64,000 nt of DNA from a bacterium Scap17 (GCA_013376735.1 VINJ01000001.1:1426001-1490000), one strand, 5' to 3'; shown: positions 39,033 to 48,555, counted from the first letter of the stretch. The notes: generated from the letters alone by a model not told the origin. Numbers and translations are program-made.

Positions 39033-39929
39033 ATGCCAGTGCTGGTGGCGTATTGCGTGGTTCTCATGGTGTGGTCGACGACACCGCTGGCCATCTCGTG
39101 GAGCGCTTCGGGCTGGCTGCCTGCCTGGTCGGCGATGGGCAGAATGTTAATTGCCGCATGCCTTGGTTACCCGTTGTTACGCATGATGGGGCTGAAAATG
39201 GACCTTTCACGTGGGGCATTGCGCAGCTACTCGGCAGCCGCTCTGGGTATCTGGGGTGGCATGTACTTCGCCTACCTCTCTGCGGCCTGGTTACCAAGCG
39301 GTATCATGTCGTTACTGTTTGGACTGGCACCCTTGCTATCAGGGCTTTATGCACGCTGGTGGTTGAAAAGTGCCCCACTTGACAAGTTGCAGTGGATGGG
39401 GTTTGCGTTGGCACTGAGTGGACTGGCCGTCGCGGTCTCGGATTCCCTCGCGTTACCGCCGGGCAGCTGGAAGGGGGTCCTGACCATGCTGCTGGCCGTC
39501 AACTGCTTTGCCGCCTCGGGGGTACTGGTGCAACGCGAGCGGGCAGGGCTTCATCCGCTGGTGCAGACGGAGGGTGCGCTGCTGGTCTCTCTGCCGCTCT
39601 ATCTGGTGTGTGCGCTGCTCGTCGATGGCGTGCCGCAAGCCCTGCCGGAGGGACGCCCGATGGCTGCCATCCTCTATCTCGGCATCTTCGGCTCGCTGAT
39701 CGGCTACCTGTGCTACTACTTCGTGCTGTCACGCCTGTCGGCCAGTACGGTGGCGCTGGCGACCTTGATCACTCCCATCTTCGCCATGAGCCTGGGCGCG
39801 GTGCTCAATGATGAGCTGATCTCCAGCCGTGTGCTCGCCGGGGCCTTGCTGATCGTGATCGGGTTGTGCGCCTATCTGTTCGGCCCGCAGTGGCGGGCGC
39901 GCCTGACATCCCGCCGCTTGCAGGGCTGA
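39033..39929 (+). CDS. EamA/DMT-family transporter
   Basis: A 298-residue membrane protein with ten hydrophobic segments arranged as two EamA repeats (about 1-140 and 150-290). Family phrases are SPLSG-like loops and LATLITPIFAMSLGAVLNDE near the end. It is a drug/metabolite-type exporter with unknown substrate. GGAGAG lies 6 nt upstream of the ATG. It is divergent from the unassigned protein and ends at a strong bidirectional terminator. Confidence 0.9.
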   Translation: MPVLVAYCVVLMVWSTTPLAISWSASGWLPAWSAMGRMLIAACLGYPLLRMMGLKMDLSRGALRSYSAAALGIWGGMYFAYLSAAWLPSGIMSLLFGLAPLLSGLYARWWLKSAPLDKLQWMGFALALSGLAVAVSDSLALPPGSWKGVLTMLLAVNCFAASGVLVQRERAGLHPLVQTEGALLVSLPLYLVCALLVDGVPQALPEGRPMAAILYLGIFGSLIGYLCYYFVLSRLSASTVALATLITPIFAMSLGAVLNDELISSRVLAGALLIVIGLCAYLFGPQWRARLTSRRLQG

Positions 39930-40005
39930 GCAGGCTTCGGGCCGCCATCCTGCCTGTCTCTCGCGCAGCGGATCTGCACGCAATGCCTTGCCGAATGCAT
40001 CAACG

Positions 40006-40037
40006 ACAAGGGCCGCCCCGGCAGGGGCGGCCCTTGT
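40006..40037. terminator. Bidirectional terminator between DMT and Kef-type genes
   Basis: Perfect 14-bp stem ACAAGGGCCGCCCC with its complement, loop GGCA, between two convergent genes. Confidence 0.85.
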
Positions 40038-40081
40038 GTCCTTTCCGGCGCGACTGAGCGCTCTGGCGAGTCGTGCAGGCA

Positions 40082-41839
40082 TCAATCCTGATTGTTCTGG
40101 AACAGACGCTTGAGCTCGATCATGGCGGCCTGCTCGCTGTTGACGAGCGCTTTCTGGTCGTGGCGGTGCTCATAGTTCTGCTTGAGCATGTTGTCATCCA
40201 TTTCCCGGAAGGCGCGCGCCACTTCCGCCGCGCGAGCATTGGGGTAGCCCATCGCTACCAGCAATTCTCCGCCCATCTCCAGGCTGCTGGCATAGGTGTC
40301 ACGAATCACGTGCTCCACGCCCAATTCCATCAGCTCCCAGGCATGGTGGCGGTTACGGGCACGCACGAACAGCTTCAGGTGCGGGAATTGATGGCGCACC
40401 ATGCGCACGATGCCGGTCGAGGTCTCGGCATCATCGACCGCCACCAGCATGATCCTGGCCTGCTCGGCACCCGCCGCCCGCAGCAATTCGGCGCGGCTGG
40501 CATCGGCGTAGAAGATGCGCGACCCGAACTGACGCACGAACTCGACCTGGGTGATATTGGGGTCCAGCGCGGTGAAGTTGATGCCCTGGCTCTTGAGCAT
40601 GCGCGCGCTGATCTGGCCGAAACGACCGAAGCCGGCGATCAACACCTGGGGCGTCTCCTCACCGAAGTCCTCATCATAGGGGCGCTTGGCTTCGCTGGTG
40701 GCGCCGAGGTGGCGGGCATAGCGATAGAGGAAGGGCGTGGCAGCCATCGACAAGGTCACCGCACTGATCACCAGGCTGGTGAGGGTCTGATCGAAGATGC
40801 CGGCGGCCATGCCGGCGGTCAGCAGCACGAAGTCGAACTCACCACCCTGTGACAGGACCGCGGCCAGCGGCAGGGCCTCGGCCATCTTGAGGCGTGCAAC
40901 GCGTCCGACCAGCGTGATGACGATGACCTTGCCGAACATCAGTGCCAGCGTCAGCGCCAGGACGGTCAGCGGCCGCTCCATCACCAGCGAGACGTCAACC
41001 GACATGCCTACGGCCATGAAGAACAGCCCCAGCAGCAGCCCCTTGAAGGGCTCGATGTTGGCTTCCAGCTCGTGGCGGTAGACGGTATCGGCGAGCAGCA
41101 CCCCGGCCAGGAAGGCACCCAGGGCCATGGACAGCCCCACCCACTCCATCAGCAGCGCCGTGCTGATCACCACGAACAAGGCCGCGGCGGTGAAGATCTC
41201 GTGGATCTCGCTGCGCGCGACCATCTTGAGCAGGCGCGGCACGACAAAGCGCCCGACGATGATGACCGCCGCGATCATGCCAATGCCCTCGGCGATGCCG
41301 ATCCAGTTGGTGCCGGTGGAGGCATCGAAGTTGTCAGCGAACAGCGGCATCAGGGCCAGCAGCGGAATCACCGCCAGGTCCTGGAACAGCAGGATGGCGA
41401 AGGTCGACTGGCCGTGCGGCGTCGCCAGCTGCTGATTCTCGCTCAATACCTGCAGCGCGAAGGCGGTCGAGGACAGCGCCAGAATCAGGCCCAGCAACAC
41501 GGCTGCGGGCAATTCCAGCCCCAGCCACAGGCCGACGGGGGTGAGCAAGGCACCGCACAACAGCATCTGGGCGCTGCCCAGGCCCGCAAGCTTGAGGCGC
41601 ATGTCCCACAGGCGCTTGGGCTCCAGTTCCAGACCGATCATGAACAGCAGCATGACGACCCCGAATTCGGCGAAGTGCAACACTTCGCCAGGCTCCGAGA
41701 TGAAGCCGATCAACGACGGACCCAGCAGCACCCCGATGGCCAGATAGCCCAGGATGGAACCGAGGCCCAGACGCTGGAAGAGTGGCACGGCAACCACCGC
41801 GCATCCCAGCAGCACGGCGCCTTCCATCAACATGTTCAT
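40082..41839 (-). CDS. Kef-type K+/H+ antiporter with TrkA-N domain
   Basis: A 585-residue monovalent cation:proton antiporter-2 (CPA2). About twelve membrane helices (residues ~1-380) are followed by a cytoplasmic RCK/TrkA-N domain with LIAGFGRFGQISARML. KefB and KefC in E. coli are glutathione-gated K+ efflux systems. Here the next gene upstream is grxA, so redox gating is plausible but not shown. No KefF/KefG ancillary oxidoreductase is adjacent. The ATG at 41839 follows AAGGAC; a further ATG 18 bp upstream is possible. Confidence 0.9.
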   Translation of the reverse strand: MNMLMEGAVLLGCAVVAVPLFQRLGLGSILGYLAIGVLLGPSLIGFISEPGEVLHFAEFGVVMLLFMIGLELEPKRLWDMRLKLAGLGSAQMLLCGALLTPVGLWLGLELPAAVLLGLILALSSTAFALQVLSENQQLATPHGQSTFAILLFQDLAVIPLLALMPLFADNFDASTGTNWIGIAEGIGMIAAVIIVGRFVVPRLLKMVARSEIHEIFTAAALFVVISTALLMEWVGLSMALGAFLAGVLLADTVYRHELEANIEPFKGLLLGLFFMAVGMSVDVSLVMERPLTVLALTLALMFGKVIVITLVGRVARLKMAEALPLAAVLSQGGEFDFVLLTAGMAAGIFDQTLTSLVISAVTLSMAATPFLYRYARHLGATSEAKRPYDEDFGEETPQVLIAGFGRFGQISARMLKSQGINFTALDPNITQVEFVRQFGSRIFYADASRAELLRAAGAEQARIMLVAVDDAETSTGIVRMVRHQFPHLKLFVRARNRHHAWELMELGVEHVIRDTYASSLEMGGELLVAMGYPNARAAEVARAFREMDDNMLKQNYEHRHDQKALVNSEQAAMIELKRLFQNNQD

Positions 41840-41990
41840 GTGCGTGTCCTTGTGCATACACGGGCGGAGGAGGCAGCGATTGTCGCTGGCCCCTCCTTTT
41901 GTCGCAAGCGTCAAGACGCGCTGGATGCGACCTTGTGCGCAGCGTGTTGCTGTGAGCGGGGCATGAGTGGAGGGGATGTGACGCAGGCAC

Positions 41991-42020
41991 AAAAAAGCCC
42001 CCGCCAATGGCGAGGGCTTC
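41991..42020 (-). terminator. Terminator of grxA
   Basis: AAGCCCTCGCC/GGCGGGGGCTT stem (one G-T pair) followed on the minus strand by TTTTTT, about 30 bp after the grxA stop. Confidence 0.85.
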
Positions 42021-42046
42021 AGCAGTGAAACGACTGATGGCGGCGA

Positions 42047-42313
42047 TCAGGCCTGCGGCATAAGAGCTTCGTCCTGCACGTACTGGTTGAACTCGGTGAA
42101 GCCACCGATGTGGGTCTGATCGACGAAGATCTGCGGCACGGTCTCGACCGGCTTGCCGATGGTCTTTTCCATGTCGGCCTTGCTGATGCCTTCTGCATGG
42201 ATGTCGATGTAGCGGAAGTCGAAATCATCGCGCTTGGCGGTGAGCTCTTCCGCGAGGTCCTTGGCGCGGACACAGAAAGGGCAACCCGGACGACCGAAAA
42301 TGACTGCAAGCAT
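42047..42313 (-). CDS. grxA: Glutaredoxin 1 (GrxA-type)
   Basis: An 88-residue monodomain glutaredoxin with the dithiol active site CPFC (11-14), the conserved phrase VIFGRPGCPFCVRAKDLAEEL and the GSH-binding TVPQIFVDQTHIGG. These match E. coli GrxA closely. It reduces disulfides (ribonucleotide reductase, OxyR and others) with glutathione. It has AAGGAGA-like spacing before the ATG and is terminated before the Kef-type gene. Confidence 0.95.
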   Translation of the reverse strand: MLAVIFGRPGCPFCVRAKDLAEELTAKRDDFDFRYIDIHAEGISKADMEKTIGKPVETVPQIFVDQTHIGGFTEFNQYVQDEALMPQA

Positions 42314-42490
42314 GAGATTCTCCTAAGGTTCGTGATTCTCGTTCAGCCCGTACTAAAGGGGCCGAGAAAATGGCGCCGGCACTGCCGGTGAGTAATCGAT
42401 GACCGCCATTGTGCTTGAGCCTGCCCGGGTTTGCCAATTGAGCCGTACTACCAAAGTCATTGTGGCAATCAATCACTGCCGTGCCGGGGA

Positions 42491-43543
42491 CTAGCCCATC
42501 AACAGCAGATTGGCGCCAAAGCCACCGACGATCAACAGCGTGAACAGGATCAGCGCGAGCAGGAAAGGCTTCATGCCCAGTGAGCGCAGACGATCGATGC
42601 GAGTCTCGACGCCCAGGCCCGCCATGGCCATGGTCAGTGCCACGCTGCCGAGGGTAGAGAGGCTTGAGTGCACTGCCGCCGGAATCTCGCCGGTGCTGTT
42701 GATGCCGGCCATGGCGATGAAGCCCAGCGCGAACCACGGAATCGTCATGCCGCCGCCGGTCTCGCGGTCATCACCTTCGGTACGGGCACGCATGGCCCAC
42801 AGCTTCGGCAACAGCAGCAGGAAGGGGACCAGCATCATCACGCGCATCAACTTGACGATCAGCGCATTGGCCAGGGCGTCCGGGCCGACCGCTTCACCGG
42901 CGGCCACGACCTGAGCGACCTCGTGGATGGTGGAGCCGATATAGATGCCGAACAGGCCTTCATGCATGCCGCTCAGTGGGTAGAGCAGCGGGTAGACCAG
43001 CATCGCCAGCGAACCGAACAGCACCACCGTGGCGACGGCCATGGCGGTGGCCGCCGGGCGAGCCTTGATCATCGATTCGGTCGCCAGTACCGCCGCGGCG
43101 CCACAGATGGCGGAACCGGCGCTGGTCAGCAGTGCGGTGTCGCGGTCCAGCCCCAGCCAGCGCGTACCGATGAAGTAGCCGCTGCTCAGCACTGCGGTGA
43201 TCACCAGCACATCGAGGAAGACGACGCTCCAGCCCAGGCCGAGAATCTGCTGCAGGGTGATGGAGAGGCCGAACAGGATGATGCCGAGACGCAGCAGCTT
43301 CTTGGTCGCGATATGCAACCCCGGGGAAAGCGCCGCGGCGTGCCGGCTGGTGATCGGCAGGTTGCCGACCACGATACCGCACAGCAGGGCGAAGACCAGC
43401 GGGCTGATGCCGGTGGAGGCCAGCGCCGGAATGGAATGCAGTGCCAGCCCCACCAGGGTCAGGCCGCCACACAGGGCGAGGCCCGGCAACATGCGGCGCA
43501 AGCGCTCGGCAGTGGCGGGGGGAGTCAGGGTCTGTGCGTCCAT
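42491..43543 (-). CDS. YeiH-family (UPF0324) membrane protein, putative anion exporter
   Basis: A 350-residue membrane protein with about ten hydrophobic segments. The phrases SAGSAICGAAAVLATES and GSTIHEVAQVVAAG are diagnostic of the YeiH/PSE family, which are putative sulfate or sulfite exporters. Of two ATGs the second has AAGGAG 7 nt upstream. It is divergent from a LysR gene, the standard yeiH-yeiE arrangement, across an intergenic region that contains a 108-bp tandem repeat. Confidence 0.9.
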   Translation of the reverse strand: MDAQTLTPPATAERLRRMLPGLALCGGLTLVGLALHSIPALASTGISPLVFALLCGIVVGNLPITSRHAAALSPGLHIATKKLLRLGIILFGLSITLQQILGLGWSVVFLDVLVITAVLSSGYFIGTRWLGLDRDTALLTSAGSAICGAAAVLATESMIKARPAATAMAVATVVLFGSLAMLVYPLLYPLSGMHEGLFGIYIGSTIHEVAQVVAAGEAVGPDALANALIVKLMRVMMLVPFLLLLPKLWAMRARTEGDDRETGGGMTIPWFALGFIAMAGINSTGEIPAAVHSSLSTLGSVALTMAMAGLGVETRIDRLRSLGMKPFLLALILFTLLIVGGFGANLLLMG

Positions 43544-43865
43544 GAGCATTCTCCTTGAGGAAAGTGGCCTATCCCGTGCGGAACATGGCCTGTCTTGTTA
43601 TGGGGCGTGCGCTGGCGTGGGGGGCACGGCTGTCATCGCCAAGGGCGCTTGAGCTTGCGTTGCTGAGGAAAGTGGCCTATCCCGTGCGGAACATGGCCTG
43701 TCTTGTTATGGGGCGTGCGCTGGCGTGGGGGGCACGGCTGTCATCGCCAAGGGCGCTTGAGCTTGCGTTGCTTGCTTAGTGCCTCCGGTTTGATGATTAG
43801 TCTATTCGGGAATATTATTCGGCAGTTAGTCGATTATTCTTTTATTACATACCGGAAAAACCGAT
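43544..43865. other. yeiH-LysR intergenic region with tandem repeat
   Basis: 322 bp. Positions 43556-43771 are two perfect 108-bp copies. The remainder (43772-43865) is AT-rich, with repeated ATTATTC words near 43820-43850, and probably holds the LysR-gene promoter and operator. Confidence 0.6.
43556..43771. repeat. Perfect 108-bp tandem duplication
   Basis: Unit 1 is 43556-43663 and unit 2 is 43664-43771; no mismatch was found on reading. The unit begins TGAGGAAAGTGGCC and ends GCTTGCGTTGC. The length is a multiple of three, which produces a spurious in-frame repeat ORF. Perfect identity in non-coding DNA indicates a very recent event. Confidence 0.95.
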
Positions 43866-44774
43866 ATGCAGATCCACATCACGCTGCGTCAGTTGCAAGT
43901 GTTCGTGGCGGTGACACGCCACGGCTCCGTCAGCGCCGCGGCGCGCGAGATCGGCCTGTCGCAATCGGCGGCGAGTCAGGGGTTATCCGAACTGGAGCGT
44001 CATCTCGAGGTGCAGTTGTTCGAGCGCCTCGGTCGCCGCCTGGCCCTGAACGCCAATGGTCGCCGCCTGTTGGCGCGCGCCGAGCAACTGCTGGAGCAGA
44101 CCCACGCGCTGGAACTTGAGGCCCGTGAGCCCGGCGTGGTGGATGGCAACCTGCGTGGCGAACTGGAAATCGCCGCCAGCGCCACCATCGGCACCTGGTT
44201 GCTGCCGGGGCTGGCAGGGGCCTTCATGCGCGAACATCCGGGCACCGAGCTCAATCTGCGCCTGCGCAATACCCACCAGGTGGTGGAGGCGGTGCTCAAC
44301 TATGACGCCGAGCTCGGCTTGATCGAGGGCGACTGCCACGCGCCGCGCCTGATGAGCCAGACCTGGCGCGAGGATGAGCTGGTGGTGGTGGCGCCGCCGA
44401 GCCATCCGTTGGCCATGCGCGGTACGGCGCTCAGCGATGAGGATCTCGCCACGGCCGACTGGATTCTGCGCGAGGGTGGCTCGGGCACGCGGGCGGTCTT
44501 CGAGCGTGCGCTGCATGGGCGGATCGAACGTCTCAAGGTGCGAATGGAGTTGGGCCAGCACGAGGCCATCAAGCAGGCCGTGTTCGCCGGATTGGGGCTG
44601 GGGTGTCTGTCGCGGCTGTCGGTGGCGGCCGAGATCGCGCGTGGCGAGCTGGTGGTGCTGGCCACGCCCCAGCTCAACCTGAAGCGGCGCTTCTCGATGC
44701 TGTGGCACCCGGAACGTTACCGCAGCCCGCTGTGGCAGGCGGTCAAGGTCTATCTGGAAGCCAGTCCGCGCTGA
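43866..44774 (+). CDS. LysR-family regulator, YeiE-like, divergent from the YeiH-family gene
   Basis: A 302-residue LysR-type regulator. The winged helix-turn-helix has HGSVSAAAREIGLSQSAASQGLSELERHL near residues 18-50. The effector-binding domain follows, with SATIGTWLLPGLAGAF. It is divergent from the YeiH-family gene and probably controls it. YeiE in enterobacteria responds to sulfite, and a similar ligand is plausible here. The start ATG is preceded by an AT-rich promoter region. Confidence 0.92.
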   Translation: MQIHITLRQLQVFVAVTRHGSVSAAAREIGLSQSAASQGLSELERHLEVQLFERLGRRLALNANGRRLLARAEQLLEQTHALELEAREPGVVDGNLRGELEIAASATIGTWLLPGLAGAFMREHPGTELNLRLRNTHQVVEAVLNYDAELGLIEGDCHAPRLMSQTWREDELVVVAPPSHPLAMRGTALSDEDLATADWILREGGSGTRAVFERALHGRIERLKVRMELGQHEAIKQAVFAGLGLGCLSRLSVAAEIARGELVVLATPQLNLKRRFSMLWHPERYRSPLWQAVKVYLEASPR

Positions 44775-44913
44775 GCCGTCGAGGGCGGAGCCGCCGCGCG
44801 CTTGATAGTTTGCTAACATAGGCGCTCCCCGCGATCCGGCTGCCGCCGAGCCACGCCGCTGAGCCTGAGCCACGGGGAGCGTAACGGTCTGTCTAGCGTC
44901 CATGGAGATGATG

Positions 44914-45738
44914 ATGAGCACAACGGTCGAGCTTTATTACCACGAGAGCGATGCTCGTGATGGCGCCGAGGAACAGACAACGAGCCAGCAGGACGCGACG
45001 CCGCTGGTCATTCTTCACGGCCTGTTCGGCAGTGCCGACAACTGGCGTTCGCATATCAAGTCGTGGTCGCGGACGCGCCGTGTGATCGCGGTGGATCTGC
45101 GTAACCACGGCCGCAGCCCGCACGTGGCCGGCATGAGCTACCCCGAGCAGGCCGCGGATGTCATCGCGCTGCTCGACCGCCTTGCCATCAAGCGCTGTGA
45201 CCTGCTGGGCCACTCGATGGGCGGCAAGGTCGCCATGCAGGTCGCGCTCGAGGCGCCCGAGCGTCTGCGCAGCCTGCTGGTCGCCGATATCGCGCCGGTC
45301 GCCTATGGCCACGGGCATGACGATATCTTTGCTGCCTTCGAGGCGGTGCGTGACGCGCGCCCGGCCTCACGCAAGGAGGCCGACACGGTGATGGCGCAGC
45401 ATGTCGATACCCCGGCCATCCGCCAGTTCCTCGCCACCAATCTGGTGCGTCTCGACGATGGCGCCATGGGCTGGCGCGTCGGGCTGGACCATATCGCCGC
45501 GGGCTACCCGCAGATCGTCGAGGCGCCGCACGGTCAGGGGCCGGTCGAGCTGCCGGCGCTGCTGCTGTGGGGGTCGCGCTCCAACTACGTGCAGGCCGAG
45601 GGCCTGGCGACGATGCGCGAACACTTCCCTGCGCTGGAAGATGACTCCCTGGAGGCCGGCCATTGGCTGCATGCCGAGCGTGCCAGCGAGTTCCAGCAGG
45701 CGGTGGTGGCGTTTCTTGATCGCGTCGCACGCGCTTGA
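44914..45738 (+). CDS. Alpha/beta-hydrolase, YbfF-like esterase
   Basis: A 274-residue hydrolase. The nucleophile elbow is GHSMGG, and the oxyanion region has ILHGLFGSADNW. The catalytic His is probably in EAGHWLHAE near the C-terminus. YbfF-type enzymes cleave short acyl-CoA and ester substrates. Of several ATGs the one at 44914 has GGAG 6 nt upstream and was chosen. It overlaps the next gene by 4 bp, suggesting co-translation with the MFS transporter. A 9-bp inverted repeat (44823-44831/44873-44881) lies in the leader. Confidence 0.88.
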   Translation: MSTTVELYYHESDARDGAEEQTTSQQDATPLVILHGLFGSADNWRSHIKSWSRTRRVIAVDLRNHGRSPHVAGMSYPEQAADVIALLDRLAIKRCDLLGHSMGGKVAMQVALEAPERLRSLLVADIAPVAYGHGHDDIFAAFEAVRDARPASRKEADTVMAQHVDTPAIRQFLATNLVRLDDGAMGWRVGLDHIAAGYPQIVEAPHGQGPVELPALLLWGSRSNYVQAEGLATMREHFPALEDDSLEAGHWLHAERASEFQQAVVAFLDRVARA

Positions 45739-47003
45739 GTACGCCGAGCAGTCACTCCGAAAATCGTCAGCCGGCCGCGAGTGATCGGGTCATCCCGCCG
45801 GTGACCACCCACGAGCGCCTGGTGGTGGCGCTGGTCACCCTGCTGCAGTTCGCCGTCATCATGGGCTTCACCATGGTGATGGCGCTGGGCCCTGACTTTG
45901 CTACCTCGCTGGGCATTCCGCTGGATCACCTAGGCTATATCGTCGGCAGTTATCCGCTGGCCGCCGCGGTGGGTACCCTGCTGTGGACACGGCACGCCGA
46001 TCGCTTCGATCGCCGCTGGGCAGTGCTGGGTTTCCTGTTCGGTGCGGCGCTCTGTCATCTGATCGCCAGCTTCGCCACCGACTTCGAGACCCTGCTGGCG
46101 GCGCGCATGCTGGGTGGGTTGTTCGGCGGGCCAGCGGCGGCGACGGCGCTGGCCATCGTGATCGACGTGGTGCCGGGAGTCCGCCGGGGGCGTGCCATGG
46201 GGCTGGTGATGGGTGCCTTCTCGGTGGCCTCGGTGCTGGGGCTGCCGTTTGCGCTGTGGTTGTCGCAGGGCTTCGGCTGGCAGGCGCCATTTCGCGCAGT
46301 GGCGCTGTTGGCGTTGCTGGTGTGCGGGCTGCTGGCCTGGATACTGCCGCCGATCCGCGGTCATCTCGATAACCCCGAGACCCGCCTGCGCAGCCGCAAG
46401 GGCACCACGATCCTGAACATCCTGGCCCAGCCCGACCATCGCCTGGGGCTGGCGCTGATCGCCACGGCGATGTTCAGCAACTTCCTGGTGATTCCCAACC
46501 TGGCAAGCTATCTGCTGTTCAATCTGGGCCTGCCGCGGGAGGATCTCGGCGGGCTCTACATGATCGGCGGCGGGCTGTCGCTGGTCGGCATGCAGCTGAC
46601 GGGGCGGCTGTGTGATCGCTATGGCTGTGTCTGGCCGGGCACCATCACCTGCCTGATGACGGCGCTGGTCGGCTGGGCCTTCCTGCTGCATTCGCCGGGG
46701 CCGTCGCTGATCTGGATCGGCTTTGGCGCCTACATGCTGTTCTCGTCGGCGCGGCGTGTGACCCAGAATACGCTCAACAGCTTCATTCCCGCCGATCACG
46801 AGCGGGCAGCCTTCACCAGCACCCAGAGTGCCGTGCAGCATCTGAGTTCTGCCGCCGGCAGCTATGTGGGCGCCGGACTGCTGGTCAGCACCCCGAGTGG
46901 CGCGCTGGAAGGCATGCCGCTGCTGGTCGCGGTGCTGATGATCGCGCTGGTGATCCAGCCGCTGCAGATCCTGTGGCTGTCGCGTCGCCTGGCCCGCCGC
47001 TAG
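45735..47003 (+). CDS. MFS transporter (AraJ/drug-efflux-like)
   Basis: A 422-residue major facilitator with twelve hydrophobic segments and the loop-2 signature region WTRHADRFDRRW. The start is uncertain: a TTG overlapping the upstream stop gives the listed length, whereas an in-frame GTG near 45800 would give a shorter N-terminus. Substrate is unknown. It is probably translated from the same transcript as the esterase. Confidence 0.85.
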   Translation: MSTPSSHSENRQPAASDRVIPPVTTHERLVVALVTLLQFAVIMGFTMVMALGPDFATSLGIPLDHLGYIVGSYPLAAAVGTLLWTRHADRFDRRWAVLGFLFGAALCHLIASFATDFETLLAARMLGGLFGGPAAATALAIVIDVVPGVRRGRAMGLVMGAFSVASVLGLPFALWLSQGFGWQAPFRAVALLALLVCGLLAWILPPIRGHLDNPETRLRSRKGTTILNILAQPDHRLGLALIATAMFSNFLVIPNLASYLLFNLGLPREDLGGLYMIGGGLSLVGMQLTGRLCDRYGCVWPGTITCLMTALVGWAFLLHSPGPSLIWIGFGAYMLFSSARRVTQNTLNSFIPADHERAAFTSTQSAVQHLSSAAGSYVGAGLLVSTPSGALEGMPLLVAVLMIALVIQPLQILWLSRRLARR

Positions 47004-47051
47004 CGCTTGTGGAATCGGTACAAGATGGCGAGAGTGAGCCGGACCTAAACC

Positions 47052-47088
47052 CAAAACGCCCTGTCGGAGATTCCGGCAGGGCGTTTTG
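47052..47088. terminator. Bidirectional terminator between MFS and thiY genes
   Basis: CAAAACGCCCTG/CAGGGCGTTTTG stem with a loop of about 13 nt and a TTTT run in both directions, between two convergent genes. Confidence 0.85.
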
Positions 47089-47116
47089 CATGGGGCGCGC
47101 TCAAGCGCTCAACGTC

Positions 47117-48409
47117 TCAGGGCGCGTTGACGTCGACGGCCAGGTGGCTCAGCGACTGGCGCTTCTTGATCATGCCGCGCTCGAACAGGAAGTCCTCGAA
47201 GTCACGGTAGCGGCCGGCATCCAGCGCGGCAGGACGCAGCGCGAAGCGCGGCAGGGTGGCGTACCAGGCTTCCTTGTTGAGCTCGGTATCCAGTGCCGGA
47301 TCGGAGTCACGGAACATCTCCCAGCCTTGGTCCGGGTGGTTGATGATCCAGGCGGTGGCTTCGCCGACGGCGGCGAGGAAGCCGGCGTACTGCGCCTGCT
47401 TGCGCTCGTAGCTGTCGCTGTTGGCGACGAAGATCAGCTCGTCATAGGTCGGCACGCCTTCTTCCTCGATGTAGAAGGCGCGGCCCTTGACGCCTTCCTG
47501 AGCCATCTGGGCCAGCTCGAAGTTGCGGAAGGCGCCGGTGACGGCATCGACCTTGCGCGTCAGCAGTGACGGCGTCAGCGAGAAGTTGACGTTGGTCAGC
47601 GTGATGTCATCCAGCGTCAGGCCGCTGTGCTGCAGCATGGTGGAGAGCAGCACTTCCTCGACACCGCCGACCGAGTAGCCGACCCGCTTGCCCTTGAGGT
47701 CGGCGATCGACTGGATGTCGCTGTCGGCGCGCACCACCACCACATTCAGCGGCGTGGCGACCAGGGTGCCGATACGCACCAGCGGCAGGCCCTGATCGAT
47801 CTGCAGGTGCAGTTGCGGCTGATAGCTGATGGCGATATCGACACGCTCGGCGGCAGCCAGCTTGGGCGGCACGCTCGGGTCGGCGGGGGCGATCAATTCG
47901 ACATCAAGGTCGTGCTTCTTGAACAGCCCCAGCTCCTGTGCCAGCACCAGCGGGGCGTGACCGGGGTTGGTGTACCAGTCGAGCATGACCTTGAACTGCG
48001 TCAGCGGCTGCTCGGCGGTGGCAGCGTCCTTGGCAACGTCCTTCGAGTCAGCATCAGCGCTCTGTTCGTCGCCGGCTGGCGTGGCTTCCGCGGTCGGTTC
48101 AGCACCGTTCTTCGCCTGCTCGGCGGCGCCGGCAGTCGCTTCCACGGCTTCCTGACTCGCCACCGGCGCGGAGGCGGTTGAGTCGCCGTTCACTCCGACC
48201 TCGGCTTGCTGAGCGACGATTTCCGGCGCTGACTGGGTGCTGGTCGCGGCGGGTTCTGCCTCGGCGGCGTGGGCCGACATGGCAGTGGCTGGCAGGCTGC
48301 TCAGGCACAGCGTGGTCAGCAGGGTGGCGAAGGCGGTGGACAGCAGCGAGGCACGCGGTGAACGTGTCGGCTGTGCTTTGCGCCGTGGCGCCGATGACGA
48401 ATGAGACAT
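47117..48409 (-). CDS. thiY: HMP/thiamine-precursor ABC binding protein (ThiY/NMT1-like)
   Basis: A 430-residue periplasmic binding protein. A signal peptide (residues 1 to ~48, cleaving near SAHA) is followed by an unusual 85-residue Ala/Glu/Ser-rich spacer (about 49-134). The NMT1/THI5-like domain then starts FKVMLDWYTNPGHAPLVLA, the typical pyrimidine-precursor binding opening. It should bind hydroxymethyl- or formylamino-pyrimidine. A TPP riboswitch heads the operon. The ATG has AAGGAA upstream. The long spacer is not usual for the family. Confidence 0.87.
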   Translation of the reverse strand: MSHSSSAPRRKAQPTRSPRASLLSTAFATLLTTLCLSSLPATAMSAHAAEAEPAATSTQSAPEIVAQQAEVGVNGDSTASAPVASQEAVEATAGAAEQAKNGAEPTAEATPAGDEQSADADSKDVAKDAATAEQPLTQFKVMLDWYTNPGHAPLVLAQELGLFKKHDLDVELIAPADPSVPPKLAAAERVDIAISYQPQLHLQIDQGLPLVRIGTLVATPLNVVVVRADSDIQSIADLKGKRVGYSVGGVEEVLLSTMLQHSGLTLDDITLTNVNFSLTPSLLTRKVDAVTGAFRNFELAQMAQEGVKGRAFYIEEEGVPTYDELIFVANSDSYERKQAQYAGFLAAVGEATAWIINHPDQGWEMFRDSDPALDTELNKEAWYATLPRFALRPAALDAGRYRDFEDFLFERGMIKKRQSLSHLAVDVNAP

Positions 48410-48555
48410 GGCGGAGTTCCTTGTGATCACAGGGTAGTGGTGCTGCCGTTCGTGGGCGGCAGTCGTCAGGCTCTTGCAGTTTGTGTCGAGCGTCGTTGCG
48501 TCTTTCGGTCATGCGGTCATGCGGTCATGCAGTATTTTTCCGAAGGCAAGGCGTG
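48410..48555 (-). other. thiX-thiY spacer with 8-bp tandem repeat
   Basis: 146 bp containing GGTCATGC repeated three times in tandem (48508-48531). No gene is seen. It lies between two co-oriented genes, so it may also carry a secondary promoter or processing site. Confidence 0.5.

Noticed and set aside
43555-43779. 74-residue frame with an exact internal repeat
   Set aside because: It is created by the 108-bp non-coding tandem duplication, whose length is a multiple of three. No ribosome site.
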